From NCBI GenBank assembly GCA_021234155.1, contig JAJEKV010000014.1, positions 16,768,966 through 16,832,965 on the forward strand: a stretch of DNA of 64,000 nucleotides, given 5' to 3'. Below are positions 44,141-55,020 of this stretch, one piece after another. Position 1 is the first letter of the stretch, and each line of letters opens with the position of its first letter. A model generated the notes under the pieces. The model did no database searches, had not been told where the DNA came from, and saw only the letters and a program-made list of their open reading frames with translations. This stretch comes from Isoetes taiwanensis (taxonomy: Eukaryota > Streptophyta > Lycopodiopsida > Isoetales > Isoetaceae). Position numbers and translations under genes: made by a program.

Positions 44141-47100
44141 TATAATGACATTGTACCACCCTTATGCTAGAGCAGTAATTAAGTGAACATTTAGAGAAGA
44201 CACGTGCTTACTTTATCCAACATACTACAAAGACATTAATAAAAGAGATGGGTCAATAGAGATGGACGTTTTGAACACAACAGTTTGATCTACCATCTTC
44301 CTCTAGGACAAAGCTTAGCAATGCTAAGACGAATAATTGAGTGTTTTTGCCTTAGGGTTTGAATATATATGCAAATGGATGCACATATGACCTACACTAC
44401 AAACATGTTTGTTTTAATCATCTTGCAGTTCTTGATTAGCAAAAGCATAAGTTCCAAAGTAGGGCTCACCACTTAAATCTTATTAAAAGGAGTGGGTTCC
44501 AGATATCTTCAAGCGTTAGGTGGCAATATGATCAAGCCCAAACAATCATCATACATAGTCAAAGCTTGACTCACCTCTACAATCTGAACCCAAAACTTGA
44601 TGATGATGATGATCATGTATCCCTACAAAATGCACTACATTAAGTATCGAACTTACACCTGGCAGGTAGTTACTAAGTAGAAGAGGCAACTTAAAACAAT
44701 TACAACCCAGAAAAGGCAACTTAAAACAATTCTAGGAATATTAGCAATAACCCAATGTTTCAATCTTCGTTAGTAACCACCCTATGATTATTCAATTCCT
44801 TACCCTCTTAAGAGTCATAATCTCTAGCGGATCTATGCCTCAAGGCAACGGATCCTCCACCTTCTACTTCAGTACCTACAATTGTTTCCCCCGCGTGTAG
44901 CGTAACTCTTAAGATATATGGACTACTAGTCTATATAATCTCACTCCTTGTAATCTACACACCTCGTCTTGATTTTTATCGGGACTTGGATTGCTATGTA
45001 TTGCCCTCTTCTCGGTTATCCCTAAAAGTATAATCGTCAAAGTCATCGTACTCCTTCTTTTCTTCCATCAGGGGGGATGCGATATTTTATACATCTTTTT
45101 ATTTCCAAAAACCAAATAAATGCTCTCAGCTTATAACAATGAAGTAATTCATTGGTATCTAGAACCTTTGATAGCTAAGCTCTCATTATCGGTTATTCCA
45201 ACACCGTTCCAACCATCCTCGGGATGTTTTTGAATGTAACATTACCGTATATGCTAGACTCACTCTAGCTGTTCTCACCGATTTAAACTCTTTTCATCTT
45301 CCTTAGCACGACGTATCTAAGATAGTCAACTCCAACCAATATCTTCGTATATAAGCATATCGTTACGCTCATTCTTTAAACCTACATCTGAATATCACAA
45401 TTGACATCCTCGATATGATCACCACTATAGTATCTGATACTACTAAATCCTTCCTACATCCAGGACCGCTACGTTGTTATTATATGATATAGTAACATGT
45501 GTGCACCAACCCTAAATCTAAACTCCTATGTAACTTGTTGACATAGCCATCTACCTATGTTCATACTTGCGGCCAACTTATTTCCTCAACTCGGTTATCT
45601 GGTACCATAGACATGTTGTGGTTTCGACACCACACTTTCTAGACTCTCTAGCCTTTGTTTGCCTTGGTCCTCAAGCTCTAGTCACAACTTCCACAGGGGC
45701 AAATGCCACCCTAGGTCTTAGTGGATATGTTTAACGTCTAGTATAAAAACTCTTATCTTCATTACTTCCGTATTCATATGGAGTGTGAACTAAAAGTCCT
45801 AGTATACATCTTATTTTTTTCAAGTTACGTTTTACCATTAAATCGTCCTAGTACGCATATACCAACGCGGAGCTACTCCTCGAGATACACACATCATACC
45901 AAGTCCAGCACACATTCTCCCTGGTGAGATGTTCATTGGCCACCTACCTTGTTCCTACTCCAGACTTTGGTCTATTTAAAGTGTCCCTCCAAATTCTCTA
46001 TATTTGAAACGTTGTTTACACCAACTTTCAAGCACCTCTTGTCTCCCACTTGTCGTGTGGGTACATTACTTGCCTTCTTAATGTATCATTAGTTGAAGGT
46101 CAACTTTCCTTCATAGTCTGGCTTCACCAAAGATCCAACATACTTGCAGCTTTTCGATGGTTGCGCCTGTTCCTACCAATTGTCGTCTTCTCTTGACCTT
46201 ATGTGGAAACTACATTCCACACTATTCTCCAGTCTGTTATACGGCATCTCGATGCTCATGGCAGACATGAGATGTGTCCATTTCCTTAATTTATACCATG
46301 CATAATGGTCATGCATTTGACCAACGTCATTAAGCGTGTCCACGAGGCTACGTGGTCTTCTTAGTCGTCTATAATCTCATCAATCTCTTTACCAAACACA
46401 ATATACGTGTAATTTTATAATCCATAGTTTATGGATCAACATCCTCATACGATAGTATTCTCTACCGTTCCGCGAATCATACCTCGACTCAAGTAGGTCG
46501 ACATTCTATACCTTCACCACCATTGTCGAAACCTACACTTCTAAAGTGATCTCCTTTTCATGAGCTGGGTACATATAATCCAGATAATTATAAACCACTT
46601 CTCCATCAGATATATGGTGCTATATCCAGTCTCCTTCTACGTTGAATGGCAATATATATGCCGCATGATAAATCCATCGTCGTAATTATTAGGTCCAGTG
46701 CTTCAATCGCATAACAAACATCGTCATATGAATTTTCTCCAGTATCCATCCAAAAATAAGGATACCTTACCACTCCTTATTCCCACCGTTTAGCACTTTT
46801 ACTTTAAGTAAGAACCCAAGACCTGCTTAATCATCATTGTATAACAGCCTCAAGAAGCACCAGGCATGCTTCCGATGCTTCCGTCGTATCTGTCCGATGT
46901 CAATGTAACAATATCTAGATGTCTAATAAATGTATAGATATAACTAGTGAATTAATATGTGTGCTCGTGTGAGGTAAAGCTCGTTTTAGTATTAGTTCAC
47001 CGCAAAATCCCGTTGGTCAATTAACCTAAGGAACCATCTATTATTCTATTTTGCAGCATTATCAGATACAAGCCTTAGATCCATGATTTTAGATTTAGCT

Positions 47101-48922
47101 CCACAAAGGTTTCACCCATGGTTACTTAAAGCCAACAATATAGCAATTGACGTTTTACACCTTAGAACGTTATTTGAGATCAAACCAACATTTAAATCAA
47201 CAATGTAGTCTCATTTCCTAAGGGTCTTCACCCCTCGCATATCAGGGTCAGGCTATCAGTTACAGCTAGGTGTAAACTATGGATCGAGAGTGTCAGTGTG
47301 GAAACATTAAAGATACTCAAAAGGAAAAAAACTCTTTAAACACATAGTCAAATATAATAAAAGGATATAATTATGTATGTCTTACACAAACTCCTAAGGG
47401 AATAACGAGACTTAGATAATGTTATAATAAGGTTATCAATAATAAATGAAGAACGTCTGTCTGTAATTAATATTAAAGTATATAGGTCAAAATGGCAAAT
47501 ACAGTACAATATATGATTCTATTAAAGCGTAACTATAAATGTCAGGGGCATCTAAACACTCACGATAGCAATATATGACTTGTTTAAATTGTAACAAAAT
47601 AGGAAAACAAAATTTTGCTGTAAAATTAAATTAGGGCTGGCTGTAATAAAATGAATTACAAAGTGGCATACCATCTCAAGCTCTTTGGTTTCTTCCTGAG
47701 ATCTAAAGGATCAAATCTAAAGTTGTCGGCAAGCCTGCAATTCAAGAACATTGTGACTAAGCATGTACGTGCTTTTACTTCTAATCAATTTAGGCTATTC
47801 ATTTACATTTACACAGGGCAGAAGCTTAAGTTACATCAATGTATGTCATTATGATATAAAAATCACAGATATCCCTCAGATACTCTTGCCAAGGACTTGT
47901 TGACTTCACATGGCAAATGTTTACTTAGGAAGAATTCATAAAATGTTATTCAGGGAGCAGAATATATGATCTACAGACTTACACATAGATAAATCTACAA
48001 GCTTATATATAGAGCCATGAGCATCAACCACCATACCATATTCCATGTTATCTCTCTTATTGGATATAAAATATGCATAGCCATTCTACTTTCAAAGCAT
48101 GCTTCGCAAGATTGTTATCATCGACTTTCTTCTCAAAATTTAAGACAAAACTATAAGATATATTCACAATCTCGTAAAGACCCTGCGGTTTATGAGACGA
48201 AAATAAAGATTTAGATGTGCAACATCAGTCAACTTATTTACAGAACAAGAGGCACTAGAATTTAGTTACATAACATGCAAAGTGATCATCACCTAAGAAG
48301 TTTGCTTTATACCGTGTTACATATTGTTACAGTCTAATTTCTTTGCCAACATTGGAAGAACTGGAGTGATGTCCCGCCATGCAGACTCAAAAAGTTGTAA
48401 AAACAAGAAATGCATAATACTACCAAAACAATATGAAAATGAACAGAGGAGATTTACCGCATGCAGATGCATTTGTCTCTTCTATCTGCTTATATTCATC
48501 AAATTCTATTTTGAACTTACTTTGTCCCTTTGGTATGCAGGGGAGGAAAAAATAGGGGACGATTTCTGCCAATGCAGGATCAAATTCAACTGTCCAGCTG
48601 CTGCAATTTCATATTGCCTGTTCTTTAATCCGAGCAGATTTTTCATGTAGAAGGGGGGCTATGGTGATGGCGGTCTCCGTGGATGCAGAAAAACCTTGAT
48701 GCTCCAATGGAGGTTCTCAACACAACATGAGAAGAAAACGTACCTTAATGGATCATTACAGAAGCCATCTAGCCTAGAACAGGTCAAAACTGATCACAAA
48801 GGGTAGGCTCATGCTTCTAGCATAAAAACTGAGCATCCGGTTGCACGGTATGAAGAACAGTCGCACAGGAATAGGGTGACCGACAGATTAAGGGCAATAG
48901 GAAAGTTTGAAGCAGTTTTTAG
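44141..48922. other. Unassigned stretch
   Basis: No gene is recognised. 44800-47000 is unusual in having very few open frames longer than 60 codons on either strand and a steady pyrimidine bias on the plus strand. It may be an old, heavily mutated element read on the minus strand, but I found no diagnostic motif. 47600-48650 has short frames only (47651-47854, 48017-48214, 48324-48650), and part of it could be upstream intron or leader of the SNF12 gene. Confidence 0.25.
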
Positions 48923-49084
48923 AATTTTCCAGGCATATGCCAGCATATCCCTGGAATATGCCAAAAACCCCATGAGCAAGGGTTCCCCCGATTAGGGGCA
49001 ACCCAAAAAGAGGACGGGGCATTGTGCATATTGCCTGGGAAGAGGACGTCGGACTATGGCTTGGCTTCAAATCAACAACAGCAG

Positions 49085-50854
49085 ATGCAGGGCTCTACGG
49101 CAGCAGCTCTGGCCGCGGCAGCAGCGGCTGCTGCAGCGGCCGGAAATCCTTCACATGTTTCTACTCCACCAATGCTTGCAAGGACCCCGCCCATGCCTTC
49201 TTCTACTCCTTCCAACTCCGTCGGACTTTCAAACATCAAACGAGGTATGCCTTCTCAGCCCAAACCGCTTATCAGACCTGCAGTGTTGGGTGGTGTCCCT
49301 TCCCTTCCTTCCCAAGTCATGAAAATTGCCGAGGCTTCTCCGGCAGCAAAACGTAAGAAAAGAAAAGCTCCCGAAAAGCAGCTCCCAGACAGAGTTGCAG
49401 CCCTTCTTCCCGAGTCCGCTCTATATTCCCAGCTTTTGGAGTTTGAGGCTCGCGTTGATGCTACTCTTGCAAGGAAGAAACTTGAGATCCAGGAAGCCGT
49501 GAGAAACCCTCCTAGGTTTCAAAGGACTTTGAGAATTTATGTGTTTAATACTTATGCAAATCAAGGCCAGAGCTATGGTGGGGATCAGGCTGGGGCAGAA
49601 CCTCCATCTTGGACCTTGCGAATTATAGGTAGGATACTTGGGGATGATGCTGAAGCAGAAGCCAACAGAGTTCCAAATGCCATGGTCAGGCCGACAGTAA
49701 CTTACCCGAAGTTTTCATCCTTTTTCAAAAAGGTTACCATTAGCTTAGATCCACAATTATACCCAGAAAACAATTCTGTGGTTTGGGATGGAGCTAGGGC
49801 ATCTACCCATGTGGAGGGATTTGAAGTTAAGCGGATAGGAAACAAGGAATTTACAGCCGCTATTAGATTGGAGATGAATTACTCGCCAGAGAGGTTCAAA
49901 TTGTCTGCTAGTCTTGCAGAACTTCTTGGTGTGGAGGTTGAAACTCGCAACAGAATTGTTGCTGCTATGTGGCACTATATCAAAGGTAAGAAGTTACAAA
50001 ACCCTTCAGATCCAACCATTATTAACTGTGATCCACCTCTACACAAGATTTTTGGGGAAGAAAGAGTTAAATTTTCCTCAATATCCCAGAAGTTGCAGCC
50101 GCATTTGTCCTCACCGCAGCCTATACATTTGGAGCACCGGGTAAAACTCTCAGGGAAAAGCCCTGTAGGGAATGCTTGCTACGATGTGGTGGTTGATGTA
50201 CCTACTCCTTTACAGAAGGAAATGAGTGCATTTTTGACAAATATAGAGAGGCATAGAGATATTGATGGATATGATGAACAAATTTGCAATGCAATCAGGA
50301 AGATACATGAGCATCGACGTCGTAGAGCATTCTTCTTGGGTTTCAGCCAGTCACCTGTTGACTTTATTAATGGGCTGATTGCTTCTCAGAGTAGGGATTT
50401 GAAAATTGTAGGCGGCCAGGCTAGTCGCAATGCTGAGAGGGAACGTCGTTCTGATTTCTATTGCCAACCCTGGTATAGCTTCTCACCTTCCCGCAGTCAA
50501 TTGTTCATGCTTCTGGATGTAACGAAATCTTAGTTAGATACATTGAGTAATGTTACGGGAAATGTACATATCAGTGCATTGAGCTTTTTAGTCTAAAAAC
50601 AACTACAAACTACAACATACCACCAGGTCAAAGAGTTGGGGTCATATTGTATTCCGTAGCCAACCACGACCAGTCATCTGAACAAAGGAAAATTCCTACT
50701 ACTGTGCTCAGCATAGACATTTTCCATGTTACACTGTATATTTGATTTCCTATTATAACGATTGATTCTTTGACTTTATAGGGTAGAGGATGCTGTCATT
50801 CGCTATTTGAATCGGCGCACAACTCGGGTTCCTGACGGACCTGGAAATACATGA
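49085..50854 (+). CDS. SWI/SNF complex subunit SNF12/BAF60 (SWIB domain), two exons
   Basis: Homologue of the SWP73/BAF60 subunit of SWI/SNF chromatin remodellers, which links the ATPase core to transcription factors in the nucleus. Coding parts are 49085-50472 and 50782-50854, giving about 486 residues. Order: poly-Ala and Pro/Ser-rich N-terminus, basic [44 protein letters not shown], the [10 protein letters not shown] segment, the SWIB domain at about residues 268-342 ([17 protein letters not shown] to [14 protein letters not shown]), and the conserved C-terminal region ending [15 protein letters not shown]. The intron 50473-50781 (309 bp, GT-AG) was placed because frame 1 loses family sequence after QPW and [12 protein letters not shown] resumes exactly after tttatag. 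The first in-frame ATG is 49085, but the frame stays open upstream to 48923, so an upstream coding exon is possible. Confidence 0.9.
50473..50781 (+). other. Intron of the SNF12 gene
   Basis: Donor CTG|GTATAG and acceptor TTTATAG|GGT. Splicing rebuilds the codon for Trp and joins ...QPW to VEDAV. The retained frame would read through to a stop at 50531-50533. Confidence 0.88.
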
Positions 50855-52065
50855 ATTATGTTCTCCAACCAGATTTGAAAATTGGCTGTCTTCCAACACT
50901 GGTAAGCTAATAAGAAGCAATTGCAATTTTAAACATGTAAAGGTGCATGTGCTATTGACAAATTTTTGGAGTTTAAATCCCTTAGCATGCTGCATGTGGT
51001 CTAGCATTTGAGGAAACTTCATTGCAATTTTTATGCCATATACACCAAGCAAATATAAGACATTGTGTGAGCTGATGAAGGTTCGATGCAGGTGCTGGCT
51101 AGAAATGTTTAGTGCAAGGCCCCAACTTGGAAGCTCACTTGGCTCATCTGCTGGTAAAAGTGATTCATGACAACTTGAGCTATACAGTATTCATAAATAT
51201 GCAATTGGCTTCTATTGAAATTTTGTGCAATTTGAGGAAATACGAACGTTGAAACAGATACGCCAATTCCGTACAGGTCATTTTAAAGCCAATGCTGTAC
51301 TATGCTTGTGTTCCTTTTGCTGGCAAATATTATTGCATTGTTTCCAGTGTCTTAATAGTTGGTTTCTAGTGAAAACAAATGAAGTGATGCATGGATGTGC
51401 TGGAATTTTTGTTTCTGTTTTTTGCAAGACTAGAACACTGATAGTAGAAAAAAGCAATTTCTGTCATAGTTTATTGGATCTGGCTATTGTAAGCTTTTAT
51501 TAGAGCATATGAAGGAACAGAGATGGTGGAAGCAGCTGTCTGGAAGGCAAGTGTGGAGCCTTGGATGCAAGCATTATTGGGGGGTTATGCAAATTCTAAG
51601 AAAGATGCATAATGCTGGAAAACTATCAGAGAACATAAGATACAGATGGAGTTGGAGCATGAATAGTCAATTGGTGATTGAAACACGAGGTATTAACTTT
51701 TGTTTATGCCTAAAAAGAGTACGGAATATATGGTTACCTGATGAGCATCATAGGATGGTATAAATAACCAAGATGTTCAGCCATTTCAAATCTACATTGT
51801 CAAGCGCAGTATAGAAAGCAAATAATTTGTGCAGGGATATCATTTTGTAGTCTTTTAACTCTTATTTTGTATTTTACACTCTGCGGCATAAGATGCCAAC
51901 ATCAACTTGCTATTTCGAAATTGCGATCACTTGCAGAACAGAACTATAATCCCGTGTATATGGAAGAAACCAAGAACAGAAAAAAGAAAAGAAGAATACG
52001 CCATTAGAAAATAATTTGGTTCAGGAAGCAGCCTTGTGTGTGAAGGCAAGCGTACAAATGAACTT
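50855..52065. other. Unassigned stretch downstream of SNF12
   Basis: Probably 3' untranslated and intergenic sequence. The frames 51225-51503 and 51509-51763 show no domain. Confidence 0.3.
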
Positions 52066-52562
52066 TATATTTAAGGGAAAATTTTAAAAATGCCCTTATA
52101 GTTTGGGGTATTTGCAAAAATGCCCCACTATTCTCAAAAATTGCAAATTTGCCCCTAATTTTTAAGATGCATGAGAACGGCTAATATAAGATGCCGTAGA
52201 ATTTTTCTGCAGGAAGTGGTTTTCGGCACAGCACAGGCCCATTACTTTGTTCTGCTTTATATTACTATAAGGTCGACAATGAAAGACTACCGTTCCCTAT
52301 ACAAAGCAGCTCATGAACAAAAATGTCCTCGGCTTCAGTTTCTGGTTCTTCAAAAGGGTCAAAGTTTTTCCTGCAAAGCCCAGATTCTCTTAACAAAACT
52401 ATAAAATGAGTGTTCCTTTAGGACATGTGTAGTCTTGAGTTCCAGTCTATAAAGCAAATGGGGAAATAAACTCTGAAAACATTTTCCAAACCTTGGAATT
52501 ACTCCCTTTTTCGAATTTTCCATCAGTAGCTAAGGTAACAAAAAAGGTTTTATCATTCAAAT

Positions 52563-52650
52563 AGCAGATAAATGATAAACAGAGATAGAGAAAATCACAC
52601 CTCGTGAGTAGATAAATGATAAACAGAGATAGAGAAAATCACACCTCGTA
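52563..52650. repeat. Short tandem duplication inside the MULE
   Basis: 'agataaatgataaacagag' through 'atcacacctcgt' occurs twice in a row, with a unit of about 41 bp. Confidence 0.8.
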
Positions 52651-52732
52651 AGTATTTATAAGACACTGGGTAATAGCTTCAACATTTTCAGAGCCTTTGT
52701 AAACATCAGCAGACTTGTAAAAAGACAATTCA

Positions 52733-52975
52733 TTAGGCATCATGCACTCTTGCTGCTGCAGTATTCCGTAGAACAACATCTAATTCAAGTTTGCATTGAA
52801 TAACCTGTTTGTGAATAAGTCTGCCTTTCTCTATTGCTCCTATGCCTGTATATGCTTGTAAAACACTAAAAAATGTGACATCTGGTCTAATGCACTCCAG
52901 CAGCATTTGCTTATACAATTAAAGAGTCCCAATGCCTTCACCATGCTGCACAAATCCTGCAATATATTCCATATG
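52733..52975 (-). pseudogene. Captured PPR gene fragment in the MULE
   Basis: The minus strand reads AGFVQHGEG and LYKQMLLE, then RPDVTFFSVLQAYTGIGAIE, then KGRLIHKQVIQCKLELDVVL. This is the typical end of one PPR repeat and most of the next in a plant PLS-class protein ('..GYVQHGEG..ALELYKQM...G..PD.VTF.SVL.AC..IGALE.G..IH.Q'). One in-frame stop lies between GTL and LYKQM, and the expected C after SVLQA is replaced. It lies wholly between the MULE inverted repeats, downstream of and in the same direction as the MURA fragment. Donor gene unknown. Confidence 0.8.
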
Positions 52976-53135
52976 TAACTAAATTTTGATATCTATAACA
53001 GCATCAATATGACAGCATCAATATGATATCGACAACAACAATAGATTGATGAATGAGGGTGCTGCCTTTCCAAATGGCCTGGTCCCTCTGGCCTAAATAA
53101 AAAAATTGTGAGGTTTAACAGCTGGGTGCACATTG

Positions 53136-53714
53136 TTAAACGTTATAGAGAGCAGAGTACATATTGCAGGGTCTTTCAATTACACACAACCAAACTTGCA
53201 TTCTCCCACAAACTTGACAACCTTCAAGGACGTCTCTTTCATGGCATTGTGAACATCTTCCGTGTGTAATAGTTACACAAGCTTCTCTTCGAAAATCATC
53301 TATTAGCTCTGCTGGTTTATAATGCGGATGCTCCCTAAACTTCTCTTGATATTTCCTGGCCAACCAGCTTGCAGAAGCTTCCTTGTTGCCCAATTGCTGG
53401 ACACCACCACAAGTATGTTCTCCTACATCTCGAATCTCACATCTCGGTCCATAACCAATTAAAGAAGAATATAAATGCCATGCACAATCTTCTTGTGTAC
53501 ATTTCACTCTGTATCTTGATTTATCAGACTTAATGACTTTAATTTCAGTGAAATTTGCAATAGCTTCTGTCCGAACTGCATTTTTTACATCCGCCATTGA
53601 ATCAAACTGTTTTCCTTTTATCAATTCCATGCTGTACAAAGGCAATTCATGCAGAATTGAAGACATTCTGACTAGAAGCAAGAAAAGGATGAAAGGAAAA
53701 GAAATCACATGCAT
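53136..53714 (-). pseudogene. MURA transposase N-terminal fragment
   Basis: A 192-codon frame holds the MuDR-family N-terminal domain: LIKGKQFDSMADVKNAVRTE, then IANFTEIKVIKSDKSRYRVKC, the CTQEDCAWHLYSS zinc-like pair, EIRDVGEHTCGG with the His and Cys of the same fold, and KYQEKFREHPHYKPAELIDD. After ACVTITHGRCSQ the sequence degenerates where the family normally has the 'YGRAFKARE..A' helix and then the catalytic DDE region, which is absent. The real start is probably an internal Met, as the first residues are hydrophobic and unlike the family. Confidence 0.82.
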
Positions 53715-53914
53715 ACATACCTGTTGAATGCAAAAGATCCTGGTGCCGAAATTAACAGAGCTATGTCGATTTCAGGTTTTCTCTGCCGAAAAGCACTTCC
53801 CGCGGAAAAAAATAGCCGTTCTCATGCATTTTGTATTCTACGGGGCAAAAATTAGGGGCATATTTGCATTTTTTGAAAATATTGGGGAATTTTTAAAATT
53901 TTCCCTATATTTAA

Positions 53915-54282
53915 TTAGAAATTGGTGCCCGGCGATGCCGGGCATGGGAATGGATATTTTAAATTAAGAGACCTCAAGAAAACTGGGCATGAGAATGGAG
54001 ACCTCAAGAAAACTGGGCATGAGAATGCCATGATGGGGAGAATAGACACTATCAAGAGGCCTCAAGAAAATTATTATAAAAGCATATAGTAAAGCGTTAT
54101 TCCATCATTTAATGGATGATTGTGTCACCTACAAATATATAAATGTCATCTGTGAACAATTTATGGCAGCACACATGTGTATACAATTTATGGCAGCACA
54201 CATACATATAGAAAGAATCAAGGCAACAATTACCTACATGTATAAGAATGACAATAATGTTAATGATGTTATTGTGTTATAT
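53915..54282. other. Unassigned stretch
   Basis: It contains two copies of 'gacctcaagaaaactgggcatgagaat' and two of 'atttatggcagcacacat'. No gene. Confidence 0.4.
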
Positions 54283-55020
54283 ATTCTAAACGAGGTGCAT
54301 CCTGGACTACCGCAGTCGTCGGATTCGTTGATCCTACGGTCCAGACCGTATATTGGGCCTCTGGGCACCTCTCGTTTCGCTTATGGTCATTTATGATTAG
54401 GGGTGCCTATGATTTTGAAATATTAAATACGAGTTCGCCTAAGGTTCTGATGGAATATGAAATCTCTATACGGCTTTGTCTAAGATTTTAAAATATGAAG
54501 TACGAGGGCTGGAACCTCTACAAAAATAATTCAATGTCCTAATAAGACTTCTTTGACCACTATAACAAGTGAGCTAACGTGATTATTTTTTATCTTAAAT
54601 ATATATTTATAACAACCCATTCAATTGTTTTAGAGATATGGCCTATGGTTTTAAGATTTGTCATTTTTACATCCATATCAAATTCCTCGTGGAACCCCTT
54701 ATTATTTTGTTACATATTCTAGATGAGGTGCACCCTGGACTACCGCAGTCGTCGGATCCATCGATCTTACGACCTAGACTGTATGTTAGGGCTTTGGGCA
54801 CCTCTGGTTTCGTTTATGGTCATTTATGATTGGAGGTGCTTATAATTTTGAAATATAAAATACGAGTTCGCCTAAGGTTTTGATGGAGTATGGAATCTCT
54901 ATACTGTTTTGCCTAAGGTTTTAGAATATGAAGTACGAGGGCTCGAATCTCTATCAAAATAACTCAATGTTTTAATAAGACTATTTTGACCACTATAACC
55001 AATGAGCTAACGTAATTATT
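54283..55020 (-). repeat. Direct dimer of the tRNA-like (SINE-like) repeat
   Basis: Copy one begins 'tattctaaacgaggtgca' at about 54283 and copy two 'tattctagatgaggtgca' at about 54715. Copy one ends with the 'ggaaccccttattattttg' motif and copy two is cut short near 55020. Read on the minus strand each shows an A-box-like segment (gttagctca.tggttatagtgg from 55012 and a cttgttatagtgg variant from 54580), then a B-box-like gattcgagcccTcg or gttccagccctcg segment 55-65 bases later. The same family forms the inverted dimer at 10777-11715. Confidence 0.6.

Larger units (their letters stand above)
52066..53914 (-). mobile_element. Mutator-like element (MULE) carrying a PPR fragment
   Basis: The element 52075-53905 (1831 bp) is bounded by a 9 bp duplication TATATTTAA (52066-52074 and 53906-53914), the hallmark of Mutator. 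Its ends are inverted repeats of well over 100 bp starting gggaaaattttaaaaat and containing 'gcatgagaacggct' and 'gcccctaattttt', with small insertions between the arms. Inside, on the minus strand, are the N-terminal part of a MURA transposase and, downstream of it, a PPR-gene fragment. The catalytic part of the transposase is missing, so it is non-autonomous. Because it carries host gene sequence it qualifies as Pack-MULE-like. Confidence 0.88.
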
